Shown piece by piece: positions 26,051 to 34,592 of a DNA stretch of 64,000 bases. Below the pieces are notes generated by a model, which was not told where the DNA came from, searched no databases, and saw only the letters and a list, made by a program, of their open reading frames with translations. Made by a program: the position numbers and the translations under genes. This DNA comes from Geomonas azotofigens (lineage in GTDB: Bacteria > Desulfobacterota > Desulfuromonadia > Geobacterales > Geobacteraceae): positions 434,001-498,000 of the forward strand of contig NZ_JAHLME010000003.1 of NCBI RefSeq assembly GCF_018919395.1, written 5' to 3'. Position 1 is the first letter of the stretch. Each line of letters opens with the position of its first letter.

Positions 26051-27964
26051 TCAGGGGAGGAATTTCAGCAGGAGCATGGAGATGTCGTCATCGAAGCTGC
26101 TGTTGCCGGTATAGTCGCGCAAGGCATCCAGCACGGCGTCGATGATGGCGACGGAGGACTTCCGGTGTTCACGGGCCAAAACCCCCTTCAGCCGGTCCAC
26201 CCCGAAGAGTTCGCCGGAGTGGCTCTGCGTCTCGGTGATGCCGTCGGTGTACAGAAGGAGCAGGTCGCCTTTTTTCACCTGTATGACCGGCTCGTCGAAG
26301 GCGACCCGGCGCTGCACCCCGAGGATGAGCCCCTCGGCGTCGAGCTGGAAGAAGCGCTCCTCGTCGGGGCGGTAGAGCAGGGGAGGGGGATGGCCGGCGT
26401 TACTGTAGCGCAGTCGGCCGGAAGTCCTGTGGTAGCTCAGGTAGGACATGGTGATGAAGAGTTCGGCGCGGGAGAGGTCGTCGTGCAGTATCTCGTTTAG
26501 GGCCGCCACCACCTGTGCCGGACCGTCCAGGGCCGGCATCTGGGCCCGCAGCACGCTGCGCGTCTCGACCATGATGAGGGCCGCCCCGACGCTGTGGCCG
26601 GAGACGTCGGCGATGACCAAGTCGAGCCGTTCGCCGTGGAGCAGTATGTCGTAGTAGTCGCCGCCGATGTGGCTGGCCGGCACGCAGCGGCCGGCGCAAT
26701 CGATTCCCGTCAAAAGCGGCGGGGCGGCCGGCAGCAGCGAGAGCTGGATCTGCCTGGCGATCTCCATCTCCTTGCGCATGCTGGTATTTTGCAAAAGCGC
26801 CTGTTCCGCGACCTTGCGCTCGGTGATGTCCTGCTTGATGCAGATGAAGTGCCTGATGTGGCCGTCCTGGTCGAGGACCGGCGTGATGGTCTGTTCCTCG
26901 GGGTAGAGCTCGCCGTTCTTGCGCCGGTTCACCATCTCCCCCTGCCAGGTCTTGCCGGCCATGATGGTGGCCCAAAGGTCCTGGTACAGTTCGGGGCCGT
27001 GCTGGTCCGATCTCAGAAAGCCCAGGTCGCGCCCGACAGACTCCTCGAGGGTGTAGCCGGTCATCCTGGTGAAGGCCTCGTTGACCGAGAGCACGATGCC
27101 GTCACTGTCGGTGATGACGATGGCGTTGGCCGCCGCCTCCAGCGCGGCGCTTTGCACCCGCAGCGATTCCTCGGCCTGCTTGCGCTCGGAGATGTCCGAG
27201 ATGAGGCCGTCGTAGGCGATCAGCTCTCCCTGTTCGCTGTAGCGCGGCACCACGGTGTTGATGACCCAGCGCAGCGAACCGTCCTTGTGCCGGATCCTGT
27301 GCTCGACCGAAGGGATCTCCTTGCCGGCGCGCAGCTCCTCGGTCAGGCTGGTCACCGCCGGGCGGTCCTCCTCGTGGATCATCTGGTACCACAGGAAGGG
27401 GTTTTGCTGGTACTCCTCGTCGCTGTAGCCGGTGACCGAGAGGCAACCCGGGCCGTGGGAGGTCTTGACCACGCCCCCCTCGCTGATGGTCACCGTGTAG
27501 ATGTAGTCGGTGACCGCCGCCACGAGCCTCTTGTAGCGCCGCTCGCTTCTGACCAGCGCCGCTTCCGCCTCGCGCTTCTTGCGCCGCACCTGCGCTTCCT
27601 GCATCTCGCGCTCGATGGCCGGGATCAGCCGCGAGGTGTTTCCCTTGATCAGGTAGTCGTTGGCCCCTTCCTTCATGGCGCCGACAGCCGTGTCCTCGCC
27701 GATCTTGCCGGAAACGATGATGAAGGGGATATCCAGGCCCGACTCGCGCAGGACCTGCAGGGCTTCCAGACCGGTGAAACCGGGGAGGACGTAGTCGGAG
27801 ACCACCAGGTCCCAGTCCTCCTCCTCCAGCGCCCTGCGCATGGCCTCGGCGGACTCGACCCGTCTCGAGACCGGCGCGTAGTTGCCGCGGCGCAACTCGA
27901 AGATGAGGAGCAGGGCGTCGTCCTCGGAGTCCTCAACAATCAGCACGCGGAGCGGTTTACCCAT
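26051..27964 (-). CDS. Response regulator with two PAS domains and PP2C (SpoIIE/RsbU) phosphatase
   Basis: A 637-aa protein: receiver about 1-120, a linker helix, two PAS domains about 140-395, then a PP2C-like serine phosphatase about 425-637 (GGDYYDIL, VIADVSGHSVGAALIM, LLYTDGITE). Such proteins dephosphorylate an anti-sigma-factor antagonist, but no STAS or anti-sigma gene lies beside it. The start is ATG 27964 preceded by GAAGGTG; the frame opens further upstream without support. Soluble, with no membrane segment. Confidence 0.9.
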   Translation of the reverse strand: MGKPLRVLIVEDSEDDALLLIFELRRGNYAPVSRRVESAEAMRRALEEEDWDLVVSDYVLPGFTGLEALQVLRESGLDIPFIIVSGKIGEDTAVGAMKEGANDYLIKGNTSRLIPAIEREMQEAQVRRKKREAEAALVRSERRYKRLVAAVTDYIYTVTISEGGVVKTSHGPGCLSVTGYSDEEYQQNPFLWYQMIHEEDRPAVTSLTEELRAGKEIPSVEHRIRHKDGSLRWVINTVVPRYSEQGELIAYDGLISDISERKQAEESLRVQSAALEAAANAIVITDSDGIVLSVNEAFTRMTGYTLEESVGRDLGFLRSDQHGPELYQDLWATIMAGKTWQGEMVNRRKNGELYPEEQTITPVLDQDGHIRHFICIKQDITERKVAEQALLQNTSMRKEMEIARQIQLSLLPAAPPLLTGIDCAGRCVPASHIGGDYYDILLHGERLDLVIADVSGHSVGAALIMVETRSVLRAQMPALDGPAQVVAALNEILHDDLSRAELFITMSYLSYHRTSGRLRYSNAGHPPPLLYRPDEERFFQLDAEGLILGVQRRVAFDEPVIQVKKGDLLLLYTDGITETQSHSGELFGVDRLKGVLAREHRKSSVAIIDAVLDALRDYTGNSSFDDDISMLLLKFLP

Positions 27965-28091
27965 GAAAACACCTTCTATGGCAACTACATTATCCGCCGG
28001 GGTGGTCGGTGGTGCCGTGTCGTGCAAAATGCCCAGTGAGGCTGGGCGCTTACAGTATAGCACACTTCCTTGGCGGGAAAGGGGCGGGAAT

Positions 28092-28670
28092 CTAATTAGA
28101 TGGGGCGGGGGTGTCCGAAGCGTACTCGAGGCTGAACTCGCGCAGCCAGCTCTCGAAGATGCGCACCTTTTCCTCTCCGAAGCGGAGCAGGTCCGACCTG
28201 ACCTGGTCCGTGCTCTTCTCTCGATCCAGTTCCCCCCCCTTCTTGGAATAGAAGAGGTCGGCCAGGGCCACGATCCGCTCGCAGTCGGTCACCGGCGACA
28301 TCTCGCGCAGCGGCAGGCGCAGCCTCTGTTCGGCGATGTCCAGGGCGGTGAGACCAACACCGATGTGGCGTTCGCACACCAGGGCGTGCTGGAAAAGCCC
28401 CTCGGACTCCAACATCTGCCGGCCGATGAGGCCGTGGCAGATGTAGGGTGCCTTGCCGAAGCAGTTGAGCTTGGGGGCGTAGGTACGGGCGACGCCGATG
28501 TCGTGCAGCAGGGCCGCCTCTTCGATGAACAGCAGTTCCGAGTCGTTTCTGCCGGCGCGCTCGGCGATGGCGAGGGCCTTGTCGGCCACCTTGCGGCTGT
28601 GCCGGTAGACGATCTCGAGCCCCTGCTCGTTGTCGTGGAAGTACTTCTCTAGGAGAGCTCTAGGATTCAC
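28092..28670 (-). CDS. HD domain protein
   Basis: A 192-aa protein with an HD phosphohydrolase core (IVYRHSRKVADKALAIA, AALLHDIGVAR, HGLIGRQML, VALADLFYSK). It lacks the GYP signature, so it is not a cyclic di-GMP HD-GYP enzyme; substrate unknown, possibly a nucleotide. The start is taken as GTG 28670 because GGAGG lies 6 bases ahead; an ATG at 28703 has no such site. It is divergent from the sigma54 regulator. Confidence 0.8.
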   Translation of the reverse strand: MNPRALLEKYFHDNEQGLEIVYRHSRKVADKALAIAERAGRNDSELLFIEEAALLHDIGVARTYAPKLNCFGKAPYICHGLIGRQMLESEGLFQHALVCERHIGVGLTALDIAEQRLRLPLREMSPVTDCERIVALADLFYSKKGGELDREKSTDQVRSDLLRFGEEKVRIFESWLREFSLEYASDTPAPSN

Positions 28671-28711
28671 GATGCGCCTCCGAATGGATGTGGTCCGACT
28701 CAATGGTATAG

Positions 28712-28739
28712 ATTATGCTGATTCGTCCCCGGATTGCAA
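28712..28739 (-). promoter_or_regulatory. Candidate sigma70 promoter for the HD gene
   Basis: Read leftward, TTGCAA (28739-28734), 16 bases, CATAAT (28717-28712). Confidence 0.5.
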
Positions 28740-28780
28740 CCGTTCCGAATTCAGCATTTTCGAAGCGAGCCAAGAAAGAG

Positions 28781-28809
28781 TTGAATATCGGTTCGCGAGC
28801 GGATATGAT
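28781..28809 (+). promoter_or_regulatory. Sigma70 promoter for the sigma54 activator gene
   Basis: TTGAAT (28781-28786), 17 bases, TATGAT (28804-28809), 40 bases before the ATG. Confidence 0.65.
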
Positions 28810-28849
28810 GTGAAACCTTTAAATAGATACTTCTATCCTGGAAGGTGAG

Positions 28850-30253
28850 ATGACAGCCAAAACAACGACACCACAACGCACCCTGCTCGTGGACGACGAA
28901 CCCGGTATCCTGACCGAGGTGTCGCTGCTGCTCGCCTCGAGCGACATTCCGGAGGTGGCCACCATATCGGATAGCCGGCAGGTGATCCCGTACGTGCGCG
29001 AGCACAGGGTGAATGCGGTGATCCTCGACTGGGTGATGCCCAACGTGACCGGGGCCGAGATTCTGCAGAGCCTGACCGTGGAGCACCCGGAGATCCCGGT
29101 GATCGTGATGACCGCCATGGGTGACGTCGAGACGGCGGTGACCAGCATGCGCCAGGGAGCATTCGATTTTCTCACCAAGCCGGTGGACCCCAACCGCCTG
29201 GTGGCGAGCGTCAAGAAGGCGCTCCAGGTGAGCGAGCTGGGACAGCAAAACCGCAAGCTCAAGGACTACCTGCTGGCGGACACACTCGGCAACCCCGACG
29301 CCTTCGCCGGGATCATCACCACTTCCAAGAAGATGCGCGGCATTTTCCAGTACATCGAGGCGATCGCCAGTTCGCGGCTGCCGGTCCTGATCACCGGCGA
29401 GACCGGCGTCGGCAAGGAGCTCCTGGCGCGCGCGGTGCACGACGTATCCGGCGTCCCCGGCCCCTTCATCTCGTTGAACGCCGCCGGGCTCGACGATTTC
29501 ATGTTTTCCGACACCCTCTTCGGCCACAAGAAGGGGGCCTTCACCGGCGCCGACAGCAAGCGTGACGGACTCATCAGCGCGGCCGCCGGCGGAACCCTCT
29601 TTCTCGACGAGATCGGGGACCTGAACCTCGCCTCCCAGATCAAGCTGTTGCGGCTATTACAGGAACGCGAGTACTATCGGCTGGGGTCGGACCTGCTTTT
29701 GAAGAGCGACGCTCGCATCGTGGCCGCCTCCAACATGGATTTCGCCGCCCTGCGCGCCGCCGGGACGTTCCGAAACGACCTCTACTACCGTCTCTGCGCC
29801 CACGAATTCCGCGTCCCTCCCTTGCGGGAGCGCCTTGAGGACGTGGAGGCACTGGTCGAATATTTCGTTGGGCAGATCGCGTCGCAGCAGGGGAAACCGG
29901 CTCCCAAGGTGCCGCAGAACGTGATCGCGGCGCTCAGGCAGTGCAGGTTCCCCGGCAACGTGCGCGAGCTCTACAACATGGTGCACCACGCAGTCACCTG
30001 CAACGAGGGGGCGCCCCTGTCGGTCGACGACTTTCCCGGGGTCGCGGCGGCGCCGGTGCGGGCGGCGCAGCCCGTGGACTGCGCCAACCCGTTGTTTTCG
30101 CTGTTCGGGAAGTTTCCGACCGTTTTGCAGGTCGAGGAGTACCTGATCGCCGAGGCCATGAAGCTCACCAGCGGCAACCAGACCCAGGCGGCGGAGCTTT
30201 TGGGACTGACCCGGCCGACCCTGAACAAGCGGCTCAAGCAGGAGCGTCAGTAG
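28850..30253 (+). CDS. Sigma54-dependent response regulator (NtrC type)
   Basis: A 467-aa activator. Receiver about 10-125 with Asp60 (VILDWVMP); AAA+ domain about 150-380 with Walker A GETGVGKE, an intact GAFTGA sigma54 loop and LFLDEIGDL; Fis-type helix-turn-helix at the end (AAELLGLTRPTLNKRL). It converges on the geopeptide maturase, overlapping its 3' end by 7 bases. The nearest kinase is the receptor-operon kinase at 34593, a possible partner. Confidence 0.92.
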   Translation: MTAKTTTPQRTLLVDDEPGILTEVSLLLASSDIPEVATISDSRQVIPYVREHRVNAVILDWVMPNVTGAEILQSLTVEHPEIPVIVMTAMGDVETAVTSMRQGAFDFLTKPVDPNRLVASVKKALQVSELGQQNRKLKDYLLADTLGNPDAFAGIITTSKKMRGIFQYIEAIASSRLPVLITGETGVGKELLARAVHDVSGVPGPFISLNAAGLDDFMFSDTLFGHKKGAFTGADSKRDGLISAAAGGTLFLDEIGDLNLASQIKLLRLLQEREYYRLGSDLLLKSDARIVAASNMDFAALRAAGTFRNDLYYRLCAHEFRVPPLRERLEDVEALVEYFVGQIASQQGKPAPKVPQNVIAALRQCRFPGNVRELYNMVHHAVTCNEGAPLSVDDFPGVAAAPVRAAQPVDCANPLFSLFGKFPTVLQVEEYLIAEAMKLTSGNQTQAAELLGLTRPTLNKRLKQERQ

Positions 30254-31584
30254 GAGGGTGCCGCCGGCTGGGAGGCAATGCCCTGCGTGACGACCTTTTT
30301 CCTGGAGGAAAGGTAGGTGAGGTTCTGCAGCACGGTCTTTTCCAGGGTGGCGTCGTAGAACTTGCGTCGACAGTCCACCTCGGTCAACGCCTTGCCTTGC
30401 AGCTTCATGACGAAACGGCAGCCGCCGAAGCAGAGCGGGAGATAGCTGCACTCCAGGCAGGTGTCCACCTGCCAATTCCCGATCCCGTGAGAGGCCCGGT
30501 AGTCCTTCAGTCCCTCGGACAAACTGCCGACGCTCAACTCTTGCGTGCCCATGAATGCCGGGCACTTGTAGAATCTCCCCGTGCAGTCCACCACCAGGTT
30601 GTCCTTTAGTTCCACGATGCACGCAGACGGCTTTAGGGTAGGGGCGCGGTAGCCCCGGGCGAGCGTGGCCTCGCGCAAAAACGGGACCGCCTCCATGAGC
30701 CACGGTTCCTCGGACAGCGCGCAGCCGGAGTTGACGTCGGAGCAGCCGCCCGCGGAAACTACGGGCGTGAACATCACCACCGCGAGCTTGTCGGGGGTGA
30801 TGCCGTAGCGGGGGAGCTGGTCCAGCAGCCGTGGGAACTCGCGGTAGTTTTCCGGCCGGAAGTTCGCCCCCAGCTGGATGGAAATGAGGTCGCACACCTG
30901 CACCAGGTTGTCCACGATGATGTCGAAACTGCCGGCGCCTGACGCGTACGGACGCTGGACGTCGTGAATCTCCCTGGGGCCGTCCAGGGTGAACTTGGCG
31001 CCAAGCAGCCCCAGGGGGAGCAGCTGCAGGGCCGTGTTGCGGTCCAGCAGCGTGCCGTTAGTGACCAGGTTGAAAGCGTACGTGACCCCGTGGCTTTGGG
31101 CCGCGGCCCGCAGCGGTTCCGAGATGCGCCGGATCAGGTCCTGGGACAGCAGCGGCTCCCCGCCGTAAAACGATATCGTGACATCCCACCCCTGCGCGAT
31201 CCTCTCCCGTATCAGTGCCTGCACCAAAAGGTCCGCGGTCGCCTCCGACATGTAGTGCCCGCAACGGAACTCTCCTTCGAAGCAGTAGCCGCAGTCCAGG
31301 TTGCAGTCGAGGTTCAGCACCACCGAGATCTTGAAGTGGCGTGCCTCGCCGTTGGCGCGCGTGATGAGGCCGCGTAGCTGCTCTTTCTCCAGGTCGGGAT
31401 CCTGAACCACGATGCCGATCCTGGCCAGTGCCGCGCACTCCGCCTCGGGGAACGTGCCGTCTTGCAGCGCCGAAAGTTTTTCGAGAGGGACCGATGCCAC
31501 CGAGCCGCGCAAGGTTGAGTAGAGGATGAAGTGACCGGGACGGTCGGGGGAGGGGAAGACCTTCAGGTAACGCGAAAGTTTCAT
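30247..31584 (-). CDS. Radical SAM/SPASM peptide maturase (geopeptide type)
   Basis: A 445-aa RiPP-modifying enzyme. The radical SAM site CNLDCGYC has Cys94, 98 and 101. The SPASM part near 335-410 shows CTGRFYKCPAF and CLECSYLPLCFGGC for auxiliary Fe-S clusters. The N-terminal 80 residues are a peptide-recognition-like region. It lies directly downstream of a 36-aa precursor on the same strand, the arrangement described for Geobacter geopeptides. It likely installs a thioether or other radical crosslink using the precursor cysteines; the actual product is unknown. Confidence 0.88.
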   Translation of the reverse strand: MKLSRYLKVFPSPDRPGHFILYSTLRGSVASVPLEKLSALQDGTFPEAECAALARIGIVVQDPDLEKEQLRGLITRANGEARHFKISVVLNLDCNLDCGYCFEGEFRCGHYMSEATADLLVQALIRERIAQGWDVTISFYGGEPLLSQDLIRRISEPLRAAAQSHGVTYAFNLVTNGTLLDRNTALQLLPLGLLGAKFTLDGPREIHDVQRPYASGAGSFDIIVDNLVQVCDLISIQLGANFRPENYREFPRLLDQLPRYGITPDKLAVVMFTPVVSAGGCSDVNSGCALSEEPWLMEAVPFLREATLARGYRAPTLKPSACIVELKDNLVVDCTGRFYKCPAFMGTQELSVGSLSEGLKDYRASHGIGNWQVDTCLECSYLPLCFGGCRFVMKLQGKALTEVDCRRKFYDATLEKTVLQNLTYLSSRKKVVTQGIASQPAAPSY

Positions 31585-31652
31585 GGGATGGTACCTATGG
31601 TGAGACCACTTGTTGTCGCAGTCATACTTGTCATGGGTAACGGATCTACTTT

Positions 31653-31687
31653 AGTGTCGCCTTCCCGGCTGCTGGAAAGGCGACACT
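31653..31687 (-). other. Strong RNA hairpin between precursor and maturase
   Basis: A 14-base arm (AGTGTCGCCTTTCC read leftward) pairs almost perfectly with GGGAAGGCGACACT over a 7-base loop. No T run follows, so it is unlikely to be a full terminator. It is placed to stabilise the short precursor mRNA or reduce read-through, giving more peptide than enzyme. Confidence 0.75.
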
Positions 31688-31696
31688 CGTTCCATG

Positions 31697-31807
31697 TCAT
31701 ATCTTGCTTGCCCAGAGGTACACGTAGATACAGCAGCCAAGTCCATCCATGTCTTCCATGCCGGTTCCTTCATCAAGAATTTCCAATGCCACGTTTTCTT
31801 TTGCCAT
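31697..31807 (-). CDS. Geopeptide-type RiPP precursor, 36 aa
   Basis: A 36-aa peptide starting at ATG 31807 with GGAGGAG ahead. The first half is acidic and leader-like (residues 1-21, ending EDMD). The second half starts near Gly22 and carries adjacent Cys25-Cys26, then an aromatic-rich stretch with Tyr28, Tyr30 and Trp32. Only 112 bases separate it from the radical SAM maturase. The peptide is probably modified at the Cys pair. Biological role unknown. Confidence 0.8.
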   Translation of the reverse strand: MAKENVALEILDEGTGMEDMDGLGCCIYVYLWASKI

Positions 31808-31925
31808 TGCGCTCTCCTCCTTTGGGTTGGTGAAAACCTTGGACTTTTTTAACAGGCCGTGGTACATTAGCATAACCTTATTTGGCCCGCAATGATAAAT
31901 TTGTTTTTTTTTATGAGGAGGGGGT

Positions 31926-33755
31926 GTGAGGAAGACGTCCGCAGTTATGTCAGTGTATGCCACAGTCAGATTGATGCTGTTGACTGTGGCGCTCTGCATG
32001 CTGACAGTGGGGCCGGCGAGGAGCGACGACGACCTGAGTTCACTGGAGCTGTTCAGCGGGGAAGGGGCTGAGCTGGTCTCCGCGAGCCGGTCCCCCCGTC
32101 CCGCCTCCCAGACAGCGGAAAATATAACGGTTGTCACGGCTGAAGAAATCAAGGCGCTGAACGCGCACACCCTGCCTGATATCCTTTACGCCGTCACCGG
32201 CATCCAATCGGAGGTGATCGGTACCCCCGGCACCATCACCAACATCGAAATACAGGGCTCGGACTTCGACCACGTACTGGTCCTGATCGACAACGTCCCA
32301 GTCAATAGCCTATCCGACAATTTTCCTGACCTGGCCGCCATCCCGGCGCAGATCATCGACCGGATCGAGATCGTGAAGGGGGCGGCATCCAGTTCATGGG
32401 GGAGCGCCCTGGGTGGCGTCATCAACGTGATTACCAAGATGCCGCAGCAGGACCGCGCCATCGACGGCACCGTGACCGGCTCCTATGGGACCAGGGAGAC
32501 GGCGGACGGTCGAATCGAGGCGACCGGCACCGTGGACCGACTGGGCTATTACCTGACTGGAGGCACGCTCAGTTCGGACGGCCTACGCAGCAATAACCAG
32601 TCCGATCTCAAGAACCTTTACGGCAAGCTGCACTATGAGCTTCCGGTACGGGGGGGCGTGACCCTCTCCACCCTTTACAGCTACAAAAAAACCGGACTTC
32701 TTGCCCTTCCCGGCATCGACATCAATGACCAAAAGCACGAGCTCGTCTCGTCGCTCGCCCTGCAACTGCCGCTGGACAACCGGGTCACCCTGGACGCCGC
32801 CCTGCGGACTCGACAGAGCGACACGGAGATGTTCGTAATCCGCAAACCGGATGCAGCCCTCCTGCAAAGCGCACTCGAGGAGGACCACAGCAGCGGCGGA
32901 AGCGTCAAGCTTTCGTGGCTGGGCGAATGGCAACTGGTCGTGGCCGGCGTTGACTACGACCACGTCAAGGTGAAGCTGCGGGGAGGCGCGTCACCAGGCG
33001 AGGAGTCTAAAGGCGCCGACCGCCTCGGTGTCTACCTGAACGACACCTTCACTGCCGGCAACTTCGCGATAACCCCCAGCGCCCGTTTCGACTGGACCGG
33101 CTTCGGGGGAAACCGTTTCAGTCCCAGCTTCGGCATCACCTACGCCTTGAGCGAGAACAGCCTGCTGCGCGGCTACACCGCCCGGGGCTACAGCCTCACC
33201 TCCCTGAACCGGGCCGACTCCACCGAGAAGGTGTGGACCTCTCAAATTGGCTACGAGTCCGGGGAAATCCCCTACCTCTGGCTCAAGGCGACCCTCTTTA
33301 GAAACGACACCTGGGACGTCATCAGCAACGAGTTCAGCACCATCGTCAAGAAGAGACAATTAAAGCAAGGCGGCGAATTCGAACTGCGCACCGTTCCCGT
33401 TTTCAACACCTCGCTCTCCACCGGCTACACCTACATTTACTCTACCGATGGGGGGGATGGGGCCGCGCTCAATTCGGTACCGAAGCACACCCTCAAGCTC
33501 GGGGTGCGCTACCGGGACCCGTCACGGCTGCAGGCGCAAATCACGGGACACTACATCGACTGGAACGCTACTGACGGCAGGAGCAGGGGCATTCTCTGGG
33601 ACCTGCACCTGAGCAAGACCTTCGAGTATTCCGAATTCGGGTCGGTCGAGCTCTTCGGCTCGCTCAGGAACATCTTCGACGGTCAGCAGTACCTTTCCGA
33701 ACTGTACAAGAACACGGGGCGCTGGGCGGAAGTGGGGGTGAGATGTCACTTCTAA
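31926..33755 (+). CDS. TonB-dependent outer-membrane receptor
   Basis: A 609-aa receptor. It has a signal peptide of about 33 residues, a plug domain about 45-165 (ENITVVTAEEIKALNAHTLPDILYAVTGIQ, with DRIEIVKGAASSSWGSALGGVINVITK), then a beta-barrel ending in the aromatic residue Phe. This size fits BtuB/siderophore-type receptors. The start is GTG 31926 behind GAGGAGGGG. It overlaps the next gene by 13 bases, so it is translated together with a binding protein and a kinase. No TonB/ExbBD genes are near. Confidence 0.9.
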   Translation: MRKTSAVMSVYATVRLMLLTVALCMLTVGPARSDDDLSSLELFSGEGAELVSASRSPRPASQTAENITVVTAEEIKALNAHTLPDILYAVTGIQSEVIGTPGTITNIEIQGSDFDHVLVLIDNVPVNSLSDNFPDLAAIPAQIIDRIEIVKGAASSSWGSALGGVINVITKMPQQDRAIDGTVTGSYGTRETADGRIEATGTVDRLGYYLTGGTLSSDGLRSNNQSDLKNLYGKLHYELPVRGGVTLSTLYSYKKTGLLALPGIDINDQKHELVSSLALQLPLDNRVTLDAALRTRQSDTEMFVIRKPDAALLQSALEEDHSSGGSVKLSWLGEWQLVVAGVDYDHVKVKLRGGASPGEESKGADRLGVYLNDTFTAGNFAITPSARFDWTGFGGNRFSPSFGITYALSENSLLRGYTARGYSLTSLNRADSTEKVWTSQIGYESGEIPYLWLKATLFRNDTWDVISNEFSTIVKKRQLKQGGEFELRTVPVFNTSLSTGYTYIYSTDGGDGAALNSVPKHTLKLGVRYRDPSRLQAQITGHYIDWNATDGRSRGILWDLHLSKTFEYSEFGSVELFGSLRNIFDGQQYLSELYKNTGRWAEVGVRCHF

Positions 33756-34591
33756 AACTTCTGCTGCTGGTGCTCTTCACGCTGACACCGACGCTCGCCC
33801 TGGCCTACGACGTCCTCTTGCTCCAGTCCATGCACGACAAGGGGTACGACGAGGCGGTGCGCGGCTTCAAGCGCGACTGTCGCGGCTCGGTGCGCCGCAT
33901 CGTCCTCGCCGATTACGCCGAGCTCGACCTCACCCGCATCACCCGCGAGGAACACCCGAAACTGATCGTGGCGGTGGGGGACCGGGCCCTGGAACTGGCG
34001 CAAAAGCAGCACGCCACGCCGGTACTGTACATGATGGCGCTTAACGCCAAGCCGCGCGGCGCCGTGGGCGGCGTCAGCATGCTGCTTGACCCGGGGCGCT
34101 ACCTCTCCGTGTTCGGGGAGATGGGCGCGGAACGGGTGGGGGTGCTCTATGACCCGGCCAGAAGCGGGGGGTACGTGAAACGCGCGGTCGCCGCGGCCGC
34201 GCGCTGCGGAGTGAAGCTCGTGTTGCGCGAGGTGCATGCCCCCAAGGAAACGCCGGCCATGCTCGCCTCCTTGAAGGGTAAGGTCAACGCGCTCTGGATG
34301 CTCCCCGACACGACCGCGGTATCCCCGGGCTCCACCGAAGCCTATTTCCTCTTTTCCCAGGCGGAGCGGGTGCCCGTGGTCACCTTCGCCGACGTCTACC
34401 TCTCCATGGGAGGGGCCGTCGCCCTCACCATCGACCGCTACGACATCGGGCGTCAGGTCGCCGAACTGGCGCAGCGCGTGCTGGATGGGAACCCGCCCGA
34501 AGAGGGGGGGGAGCCGCCCAGGCGCGCGATCACCAGGAGCAACGACAGCGTGGTGCGCCAGTTGAAGCTGAACGGCGCGGTGGGGCACTGA
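33743..34591 (+). CDS. Periplasmic ABC-type substrate-binding protein (ABC_sub_bind, PF04392-like)
   Basis: A 282-aa protein with a signal peptide cleaved near LALA-YD. It shows the binding-protein fold with HPKLIVAVGDRALELAQKQ, PVLYMMALNAKP and VPVVTFADVYLSMGGAVALTIDRYDIGRQVAELAQRVLDG. No ABC permease or ATPase is adjacent. Placed between a receptor and a kinase, it probably delivers a ligand to the kinase periplasmic domain instead of importing it. The ligand is unknown. Confidence 0.8.
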   Translation: MSLLKLLLLVLFTLTPTLALAYDVLLLQSMHDKGYDEAVRGFKRDCRGSVRRIVLADYAELDLTRITREEHPKLIVAVGDRALELAQKQHATPVLYMMALNAKPRGAVGGVSMLLDPGRYLSVFGEMGAERVGVLYDPARSGGYVKRAVAAAARCGVKLVLREVHAPKETPAMLASLKGKVNALWMLPDTTAVSPGSTEAYFLFSQAERVPVVTFADVYLSMGGAVALTIDRYDIGRQVAELAQRVLDGNPPEEGGEPPRRAITRSNDSVVRQLKLNGAVGH

Positions 34592-34592
34592 C

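Noticed and set aside
31880-31910. Possible Fur box before the TonB receptor gene
   Set aside because: AATGATAA matches only part of the 19-base consensus, about half the positions, which is expected often in AT-rich DNA.
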